A DNA stretch of 27,282 nt, taken from Euryarchaeota archaeon UBA182 (lineage in GTDB: Archaea > Thermoplasmatota > Poseidoniia > Poseidoniales > Thalassarchaeaceae). The notes under the pieces are model-generated. The model was not told the origin of the DNA, made no database searches, and worked only from the letters and a program-made list of their open reading frames with translations. The stretch lies in contig DAGH01000019.1 in the NCBI GenBank assembly GCA_002495675.1, positions 3,217 through 30,498 of the forward strand, given 5' to 3'. The position numbers and the translations under genes were made by a program. Positions 1 through 6,814 of this stretch are shown here, in pieces. How positions within the stretch are numbered: position 1 is the first letter of the stretch; the number at the start of each line of letters is the position of its first letter.

Positions 1-660
1 AATCCCACTGGCGCAACTGTGAACCCCGACCAGCGGGACCTCTTGGTATCATTCGCCAGAAAACACGATTTGTGGATAGTGACCGACGAGGTTTACGACA
101 AAATAGTGTATGATGACCCTCATGTGTCCTTCCTGGGCGCTGGATACGACAAGGTAATCATGCTAAACTCTTTTTCGAAAACCTTCGCGATGACGGGTTG
201 GAGAATCGGATACGTCCTCTCACCACACAAAGAGGCCATGGAACAAGTAACAAAAATGCAATATTACGTCACCGCCTGTTCTAACGATGCTATGCAATAC
301 GCCGTTCTGGAGGCAATGGAGAAGGCCTCGAGTTACCCGGATGAGATGCGTATTGAGTTCCAAACTAGGAGGGACCTAATCACGACAAGATTGAACCAAA
401 TGGAAGGAGTCTCGTGCCACGAGCCGAAGGGGGCCTTCTACGTGTTCCCGAAATTTGAGATACCCGGGCTAAATAGTGAACAGTTGGCCATTGAGATGCT
501 CAACGAAGGCGTCCTTTGTAGCCCAGGCTCCGCGTTTGGCGCCTCTGGAGAGGGCCATTTGAGATTCGCATACACCATTTCAGCACATGAAATCGATAGG
601 GGCATGGATAGGGTCAAAACAGTCGTGGACAGGCTGAGGAGCACTAATCTCTCTCATTGA
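1..660 (+). CDS. Class I/II PLP-dependent aminotransferase, 5'-truncated
   Basis: The reading frame is open from base 1 and the true start lies upstream of the window. It transfers amino groups between an amino acid and a 2-oxo acid using pyridoxal phosphate, in the cytoplasm. Visible motifs are NPTG at the very first codons, DEVYDKIVY (the Asp/Tyr that contact PLP), the Schiff-base lysine in SFSKTFAMTGWRIGY (Lys codon 178-180), and a C-terminal RFAY arginine motif that normally binds the substrate carboxylate. These place it in the aspartate/aromatic aminotransferase fold-type I group; the substrate cannot be decided from this fragment. Its last 17 bases overlap the 3' end of the convergent membrane-protein gene. 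About 219 residues are present of an expected total of roughly 380-400. Confidence 0.93.
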   Translation, partial: NPTGATVNPDQRDLLVSFARKHDLWIVTDEVYDKIVYDDPHVSFLGAGYDKVIMLNSFSKTFAMTGWRIGYVLSPHKEAMEQVTKMQYYVTACSNDAMQYAVLEAMEKASSYPDEMRIEFQTRRDLITTRLNQMEGVSCHEPKGAFYVFPKFEIPGLNSEQLAIEMLNEGVLCSPGSAFGASGEGHLRFAYTISAHEIDRGMDRVKTVVDRLRSTNLSH

Positions 661-1621
661 ATTCCTCACCACCTCTCTCTGGCAGCATTCCATCCCTGAT
701 GTTGCCCACCATTTTATTTGGGTCCATCCATTCAGGGATTTCATAGCCGCCCGCCAGAACCGATATTGTGGTAAACGTTGCAATGGGCAGGACCCCCATT
801 GCAACGATGAGGTCTACCAACGGGGTTCCACTCTCGTTTTGGTCCATTGGCAGAATCTCCTCAAGTATCAGGATATCAAACTCGATTGTCTGATCGGTTA
901 GATCAATGCCCATGGCACTGAGCAGGAAACCCAATATCGTCCTCGCGACAAACCAATACACAATTACCGGCAGAACCCATGATAGTTGGGCGGTTCTACC
1001 AAGAAAGCGCCTCATGTAAGTGGCTGGCACCACAAGTTTGTCGGAGTATGCGACTTGCAACCTCATTCCCACCCAAAGCGAGGCCAAATAAACCAGACTC
1101 ACTAACTCAAGCGTGGTACCTTCCTTGATCATGCCACCCGGAAGGTACTCTATCGCGAGTATCGGTAGCGCAATCAGTATCGCTTGAATGGGGATGGCAA
1201 GGGTTTGCAACCCACCATGGACGAATATCAACTCGAAACGATCTCTCTGTCTGGATGTGATTGTTGCCAGTTGGCCAAAGGGGCTCATGGATAGCTCAGT
1301 CGATGCCCTGTCGACCCTTCTTGGATCCCTACTTCTACCTCTGATGCCTGTCGAGGCAAGCCATCCTCCGCGCATGGCAATGGATGCAGGCATCCATCCA
1401 CTCATCGAGATTGCCAGAATTAGTGAGATCATGCCATAGAAAACGCCCGTTAAACATATCCAAGGTATCAGATCCCAGCGAAACAAAAGGTATGGACTGC
1501 CCTCTGTCCATCCGGTTTCGACGAGGCTGGTAAGCCCGAAGATGACTATCGGGACGAATGAAACCTGACCAAGAACTACCAACATCAGGAATATCCTGTG
1601 ACGGCTGTCTTGGTTGAACAT
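644..1621 (-). CDS. Unrecognised polytopic membrane protein (325 aa)
   Basis: I do not recognise a family. Roughly six hydrophobic segments are visible at residues ~10-32, 48-72, 135-160, 168-187, 212-238 and 268-290. Between segments 2 and 3 lies a polar, arginine-rich loop of about 60 residues, and a charged tail (ending EEFNERD) follows the last helix. There are no obvious catalytic or metal-binding motifs, no Walker motif and no transporter signature. The ATG start at 1621 is followed by a short polar stretch and then the first helix. It runs divergently from the large exported protein and convergently with the aminotransferase. A Yip1-like or RDD-like small membrane protein is conceivable from topology alone, but nothing in the sequence proves it. 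Confidence 0.8.
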   Translation of the reverse strand: MFNQDSRHRIFLMLVVLGQVSFVPIVIFGLTSLVETGWTEGSPYLLFRWDLIPWICLTGVFYGMISLILAISMSGWMPASIAMRGGWLASTGIRGRSRDPRRVDRASTELSMSPFGQLATITSRQRDRFELIFVHGGLQTLAIPIQAILIALPILAIEYLPGGMIKEGTTLELVSLVYLASLWVGMRLQVAYSDKLVVPATYMRRFLGRTAQLSWVLPVIVYWFVARTILGFLLSAMGIDLTDQTIEFDILILEEILPMDQNESGTPLVDLIVAMGVLPIATFTTISVLAGGYEIPEWMDPNKMVGNIRDGMLPERGGEEFNERD

Positions 1622-1643
1622 GCCAAGGTTCGGTGAAGTCAGA

Positions 1644-1653
1644 GGGATAAGTG
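1644..1653 (-). promoter_or_regulatory. Candidate TATA element for the minus-strand membrane protein
   Basis: Read on the minus strand, an A/T-rich patch (cacttatccc) lies about 25-30 bases upstream of the ATG at 1621. That spacing would give a leaderless or very short-leader transcript, common in archaea. The match to a TATA box is weak. Confidence 0.25.
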
Positions 1654-1729
1654 CTTCACCTACGAGGGGGTTCAGCGCCTCACTTTTGAGGTATTGGCCA
1701 TGGTACGGAAACTACCCACGATGTGAGAA

Positions 1730-1738
1730 CCTCTATTT
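1730..1738 (+). promoter_or_regulatory. Weak TATA-like element upstream of the exported protein
   Basis: An A/T-rich patch (ctatttgt) sits about 30 bases before the ATG at 1763, within the 141-base divergent intergenic region. Position fits an archaeal promoter; sequence match is only fair. Confidence 0.25.
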
Positions 1739-1762
1739 GTCACGCAACCGGCGGAAGGAATC

Positions 1763-4700
1763 ATGATGGGCCGGACGACGATGCTAACCTTGCTTATCGT
1801 GATGCTCTTTTTACCGATTCAACAATTGGCAAATGAAGAATTCGACCACAGTCATCCATCAAATTCAACTGCGAAGTCAGTCACTGATTTCGAGGTCACT
1901 TCCGTCGATTTCACCTCAACAGGAAACACATTACCAAGTTGGCAACAACCAGATGGGACTATGGAAGAATACATAGTTAGGGATGAGCCACTGAGTATCA
2001 CTGTCACCATAACTCAAATCGGAATCGGCGCTCAGGGGCAATATGCAGATTACTACGTCAATGTGACACACCCAGTGGGAATCCCTCTAGCAGAATTTGT
2101 ATCTAACGTAACACTCACAGGGGGCAGGGCTGATGCCCAGTCATTCACGTACGTGCCAAACTACTCTCACAGCGTACTAAGTGACGCAGGGGCGCTCAGC
2201 GGCGGATTGCTGGTCTCCGTGGAGATCGACTCTGGCGTCGGCATCGACGAGGACCCACTCAATGACGTGCTGGTCCGGGAGATCCCAGTTGCAGTCATGG
2301 ACGACCCATTGGACGAGGGCTGGTGTTCCGATGTTGACGGCGATGGTCAGATGAACTGTCCAAACCCACCAAACTTGGGCCTGATCTGGATGACAGCTGG
2401 GTATGACGAAGACGGCACCCTCTCCACCGACCCTGATGATGCCGGACACTGGCGATTAGACTACTCGGGCAACGACTCGGCAGTGGGCTCCAATCATTGG
2501 CGGATTTCCGGAAACGATCAACTTGACTATGCAAGTGGAAGGATAGACCGTCTCCACCTCGGTTTCAGGGCCGCTGATACTGCATGCACAGACACTGGCC
2601 ATGGTCTAGGGGATGGAAACCTGGACACTCAGATCAGTACCGTCCACGACACTTTCATGTGTGGCGCAGTTCTTAGGGGATACCAGTACTACTCAATGCA
2701 AGTTGTGACTCACGCGAGGGGCGAGATGGGCCAGGGCGATTCTGTTTCCCTGCAAGCCGTCTCGGGATTAAACACACAGGAACTGAACCTTACCAACATG
2801 TCTCTTCCTGTAAATGGCACATGGGAACAGATAATTTGGGACATGTCAGACGTACACCCACGTGCTGAATACAGAATGTCTTACCTCTTCAGAAGCGATG
2901 GTACAGGGGCCACTACGGGCATTGAGGTGGACGGCTTCCTCATGTTCGCCATAGAGAAGATTCCAGAATATACAATATCAGTAGATTGCCAAGGGGACTA
3001 CAAAGAGGGCATAGAAGCGCATGCAGTGATACCAGTCGGTGACCCGGTCGAACTGGCTTGTGGCATAACCAACAACGGCTATGTTGACATCACTCTGAGG
3101 ATATACAGCGAAGTTACCAACACGTCATGGCCTGATCTAATTAGGATAGACACACCAGGGACGAACGATAAGGACTCGTTTATAGTGACCAAGAACATCA
3201 AGGCACAAACAACCATGCCCGCTTGGTTCAACCTCTCGATACCTGCAAGCGTATCTGTGGAATCCCTCGAATGGCACATCCACATCAACGACGGACTAAC
3301 AAACGCGTCGAAGCTTGATTTGGGCCAGCCACTCGTGCAATACATCGACGTCCAACCATCGTATTCTGGATTCGTTGATCTCGAGTTCAATCCTTCAGGC
3401 GGGGACCCACACCTGCAACTCTACCCCGGAGATACTGGCACAGTCCCTCTAACGTTCAGCAACACCGGCAATCAGATTGGAAGCTGGACACTAGGGGGGG
3501 CATATCTAGACGAACCAACGTGGGACCCTTCCCTGCTGGTCCATTGGTCAAACGACCTCGGTGAGACTGTAGATGAGATATACACTTCCATCGGCGAAGA
3601 GGTGGCTTTAATCCCACACGTATCTGTTCCTTCTGATGCCAACCCAGGGATCTATGACCTCAGGCTGGACGTCAATGGCAAAGCTCCAAACAACTACCCT
3701 GCGGACAGGGTGATTCGAGTCGAGGTTCTCAATAAATTCGACCTGGAGATAATTCCAGAATTTAGAGAGGGGCAGATTCCTGCAGATAACATGTCAAGGA
3801 TAGTCGAACTAGTTCTCATAAACCACGGCAACTCCGAGGAGGCTTTCGACTTGTTTGTCACCGCAGACCCCTCTCTAAGAGCTAGGCTTGGAACGCCCTC
3901 AACTCTAGGAATAGACCCGTTCGGCGGTGATACCACGGCACTTCTCCTCCTGCCAATGCCCTATGGTGTCGAAAATGAGACCTACCTTCTCAGGATCACT
4001 GCTAGGAGCCAATCCAACCCTCTGTACGAGGTGCAATCCACAATCACCCTGACGGTGCCATCTACCCAACTCGTAGAAGTCGCCGAGCTAGATATGTCCG
4101 AGGAGGTATACCGAGGAGGAGATGAGCCAAGGACGTTGCGGTGGGAGGTCTGGAACCGCGGCAACGAGATGGACCGATACAGACTCTCTTTCGACCACCT
4201 TGACGATGTGAATGTACAAAGCGGTGAGGATAACGATCTGACACCATGGATCCCCCCAGGCTCGTCTTACAACGTGACGGTTTCCTACAGCTTCGACTCT
4301 GGCACCTTTGGAGAGAGGACAGTCTCCATGGAGGCGAGGTCAGACATTGCTGCACAGAGAAACATAGTGGTATCAGACTCGGGCTCTGCGATATTTGACG
4401 TTGGATCTGTCGGTTGGCTCCAGATCTTTCCCGAACAAGCACTAACCACCATCACAGAAGAGGGCTCCTATGAACTATCATTCTCGATCAGAAACCTTCA
4501 CCCGTCCTACGAGCAGTTGGTCCGGGTTGACATAGACAGACAATCAGACTTATTCTTCAACGTCTTTGATGCTAGAGTCGATACAGCGGACCGAGATTTC
4601 GTCTTGGATTCTGATGAATTGCGACTTGTCAAGGTGACTGTCGTCATCAATGAGGCAAATCTGAGAAATCTGGAAGACAACACTATGGATTTCGACCTAA

Positions 4701-5053
4701 CCATGCTTGTTGATACTGACATAGATAAGACGAGCAGCAGTACCCCGTTGAGGATGGTGAAGTCTAATCCTATTCAAGTAGGTCCAGATGTAGAGGAAAT
4801 AGGTCTCACAGTTGGAAATTATGCAATTATCGCGGCAGGAGTTATTGGGGCATTGGCAATTCTCGTTGCAGCATTCAGAATTGTCCGAGGGGCTGGCGGA
4901 CCGATGGAGGAGTATACCAACTTTGAACCAGAGAGTTACACCAGCTTCCTACCCATAGAGGACAAGGTTGCCAACTCAGCGCTGGGAGGGGCCCAGTCGA
5001 TATTCGAACAACCTCCTTCACCACCCTCTGAGCCTACTGACCCAGAGCAATGA
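1763..5053 (+). CDS. Large exported, C-terminally anchored beta-sandwich repeat protein (1096 aa)
   Basis: A signal peptide spans residues ~1-23 (hydrophobic core MLTLLIVMLFLP). A CARDB-like N-terminal segment follows (DFEVTSVDF). Next are a Cys/Asp-rich patch (C188 to C199, with DVDGDG) and a region of ~200 residues that looks like a MAM/laminin-G-type jelly roll. After that come at least four repeats of the NEW3/CARDB kind, recognisable by phrases such as FSNTGNQIGSW, LINHGNSEEAF, VWNRGNEMDRY and IRNLHPSYEQ. A single membrane helix lies at ~1020-1040, followed by a ~53-residue proline-rich cytoplasmic tail. Several N-x-S/T sequons are present. It is probably a cell-surface or adhesion-type protein. 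The start is supported by GGAAGGA just upstream; the ATG at 1766 is an alternative. Function is inferred from architecture only. Confidence 0.9.
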   Translation: MMGRTTMLTLLIVMLFLPIQQLANEEFDHSHPSNSTAKSVTDFEVTSVDFTSTGNTLPSWQQPDGTMEEYIVRDEPLSITVTITQIGIGAQGQYADYYVNVTHPVGIPLAEFVSNVTLTGGRADAQSFTYVPNYSHSVLSDAGALSGGLLVSVEIDSGVGIDEDPLNDVLVREIPVAVMDDPLDEGWCSDVDGDGQMNCPNPPNLGLIWMTAGYDEDGTLSTDPDDAGHWRLDYSGNDSAVGSNHWRISGNDQLDYASGRIDRLHLGFRAADTACTDTGHGLGDGNLDTQISTVHDTFMCGAVLRGYQYYSMQVVTHARGEMGQGDSVSLQAVSGLNTQELNLTNMSLPVNGTWEQIIWDMSDVHPRAEYRMSYLFRSDGTGATTGIEVDGFLMFAIEKIPEYTISVDCQGDYKEGIEAHAVIPVGDPVELACGITNNGYVDITLRIYSEVTNTSWPDLIRIDTPGTNDKDSFIVTKNIKAQTTMPAWFNLSIPASVSVESLEWHIHINDGLTNASKLDLGQPLVQYIDVQPSYSGFVDLEFNPSGGDPHLQLYPGDTGTVPLTFSNTGNQIGSWTLGGAYLDEPTWDPSLLVHWSNDLGETVDEIYTSIGEEVALIPHVSVPSDANPGIYDLRLDVNGKAPNNYPADRVIRVEVLNKFDLEIIPEFREGQIPADNMSRIVELVLINHGNSEEAFDLFVTADPSLRARLGTPSTLGIDPFGGDTTALLLLPMPYGVENETYLLRITARSQSNPLYEVQSTITLTVPSTQLVEVAELDMSEEVYRGGDEPRTLRWEVWNRGNEMDRYRLSFDHLDDVNVQSGEDNDLTPWIPPGSSYNVTVSYSFDSGTFGERTVSMEARSDIAAQRNIVVSDSGSAIFDVGSVGWLQIFPEQALTTITEEGSYELSFSIRNLHPSYEQLVRVDIDRQSDLFFNVFDARVDTADRDFVLDSDELRLVKVTVVINEANLRNLEDNTMDFDLTMLVDTDIDKTSSSTPLRMVKSNPIQVGPDVEEIGLTVGNYAIIAAGVIGALAILVAAFRIVRGAGGPMEEYTNFEPESYTSFLPIEDKVANSALGGAQSIFEQPPSPPSEPTDPEQ

Positions 5054-5118
5054 TCGCTATCCGACAGTGGCAGCCCTTATGACGGATCCTCGGGTGGGTT
5101 GCCATACGGGGTGTCGAA

Positions 5119-6729
5119 TTGACTAACTCACAACAGCCGATATTTATCTTGAAGGAAGGAACAACAAGAACCAGCGGTAGAACTGCACAGAGCAACAACA
5201 TTGCTGCTGCGAAAGCGGTCGCTGAGGCTGTTAGGTCTACCCTGGGGCCGAAGGGCATGGACAAGATGCTGGTAGACAGCATGGGGGACGTCGTAATTAC
5301 AAATGATGGGGCCACGATCCTGAAGGAAATGGACATAGAACACCCCGCTGCGAAGATGATTATCGAAATCGCCAAGACTCAGGAGCAACATTGCTTCGAC
5401 GGCACCACCACAGCCGTAGTCCTTGCAGGCGAACTTCTGAAAAGGTCCGAAGATCTCGTCGAGCAAAATGTTCACCCAACCGTTATCTGTGAAGGGTTCC
5501 GCTTGGCCTCCGATAAAGCCATTGAGCTCATTGATTCACATGCCATAGATGTCGATGAGAAAACACTGGCTGAGGTGGCGAAAACAGCATTGACTGGAAA
5601 AAGCGCTGGCGCTGTCAAGGAATTCCTGTCGGATATCTGCGTCAGGGCAGTTGTCGCCGTAGCCCAACACGATGATGAGGGTATTTTTGTTGATCTTGAT
5701 GACGTTAAGGTAGAGAAAAAACAAGGCGGATCAATCAAAGATAGCTCTCTCGTTGATGGCATAATCCTTGACAAAGAACGAGTGCACTCAGGCATGCCAA
5801 GGGTCATAGATGGGGCAAAAATCGCACTGGTAAACTCAGCGATCGAGGTCAAAAAGACCGAGGTCGATGCGAAGATACAGATCACAGATCCAAGTATGCT
5901 GTCTCAGTTTTTGGATGAGGAGGAATCTTACATCAAGGGATTAGTTGACAAGATTTCAGCCTCTGGCGCGAATGTTCTCATCTGCCAAAAGGGGATAGAC
6001 GACCTAGCGCAACATCACATGGCAAAATCCGGGATCTTTGCGATTAGGAGGGCAAAGAAAAGCGACATGGAAGCCCTCTCTAAGGCCACAGGCGGGCGCG
6101 TAGTGACTACTTTAGAGGACCTCTCAAAAGACGATCTTGGGAATGCTTCAAAGGTTGACGAGAGGAAAATTGGTGATTCGGATATGGTGTTCATCACAGG
6201 ATGCAAAGAAGCCAAGGCGGTCTCAGTTCTATTGCGAGGTGGCACAGAACACGTTGTCGACGAAATAAGAAGAGCTTTCGACGATGCCATAGGCGTTGTC
6301 TCCGTCGCTCATGAGGATGGCAAAGTATTGACGGGGGGCGGATCGGTACTCGCGGCCCTCAGCAGGGATCTGCGATCTTATGCCGAGGGAGTTGGCGGCA
6401 GAGAACAGATGGCAATAGAAGCATTCGCTGGGGCCCTCGAGGTGATACCAAGGACCCTAGCAGAGAATGCAGGCCTTGACCCAGTCAATACTATCATAGC
6501 ACTAAGAAAAGCCCACTCCGAAGGGAAAACAACTCACGGTGTAAACGTGTATGATGGGGGAGTCGTTGATATGCAAGCTGGGAACGTATACGAGCCTACA
6601 AGGGTCGTAGAACAAGCCATTCAATCAGCTAGCGAGACTGCTGTGATGATTCTACGTATCGATGATGTAATTTCCAGCAAAGGAGGAGCCCCAGAAATGG
6701 GGAGCGAATTTGATGGAATGGAAATGTAG
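5119..6729 (+). CDS. Thermosome (group II chaperonin) subunit
   Basis: This is an ATP-dependent protein-folding chaperonin subunit that builds the double-ring thermosome in the cytosol. The 536 residues match the family's usual length. Visible motifs are TLGPKGMDKMLVDS (~41-54), ITNDGATIL (60-68), the nucleotide loop DGTTTAVVLAGELL (94-107), HEDGKVLTGGG before the distal equatorial domain, and ALEVIPRTLAENAG. The usual GDGTTT is here FDGTTT, preceded by His-Cys, an odd substitution beside the Mg/ATP aspartate. The C-terminus (GGAPEMGSEFDGMEM) is a reduced form of the GGM-rich tail. The start is TTG at 5119; no better in-frame start lies nearby. It stands alone between the exported protein and the iron-sulfur/flavin unit, with no second chaperonin gene in the window. 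Confidence 0.97.
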   Translation: MTNSQQPIFILKEGTTRTSGRTAQSNNIAAAKAVAEAVRSTLGPKGMDKMLVDSMGDVVITNDGATILKEMDIEHPAAKMIIEIAKTQEQHCFDGTTTAVVLAGELLKRSEDLVEQNVHPTVICEGFRLASDKAIELIDSHAIDVDEKTLAEVAKTALTGKSAGAVKEFLSDICVRAVVAVAQHDDEGIFVDLDDVKVEKKQGGSIKDSSLVDGIILDKERVHSGMPRVIDGAKIALVNSAIEVKKTEVDAKIQITDPSMLSQFLDEEESYIKGLVDKISASGANVLICQKGIDDLAQHHMAKSGIFAIRRAKKSDMEALSKATGGRVVTTLEDLSKDDLGNASKVDERKIGDSDMVFITGCKEAKAVSVLLRGGTEHVVDEIRRAFDDAIGVVSVAHEDGKVLTGGGSVLAALSRDLRSYAEGVGGREQMAIEAFAGALEVIPRTLAENAGLDPVNTIIALRKAHSEGKTTHGVNVYDGGVVDMQAGNVYEPTRVVEQAIQSASETAVMILRIDDVISSKGGAPEMGSEFDGMEM

Positions 6730-6734
6730 TTTTT

Positions 6735-6774
6735 ATGTGGATACCGAGTACTACAATACCCCTGCAATCCACAT
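6735..6774. repeat. 8-bp inverted repeat in the intergenic region after the chaperonin
   Basis: ATGTGGAT at 6735-6742 is repeated perfectly inverted as ATCCACAT at 6767-6774, with 24 bases between. A TTTTT run directly follows the chaperonin stop codon at 6727-6729. The arrangement could be an operator upstream of the following gene or the base of a terminator/leader hairpin. Confidence 0.4.
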
Positions 6775-6814
6775 GTTCAATAGTCGCTAATTTCTGGGGA
6801 AGATCAGCGGGGGA

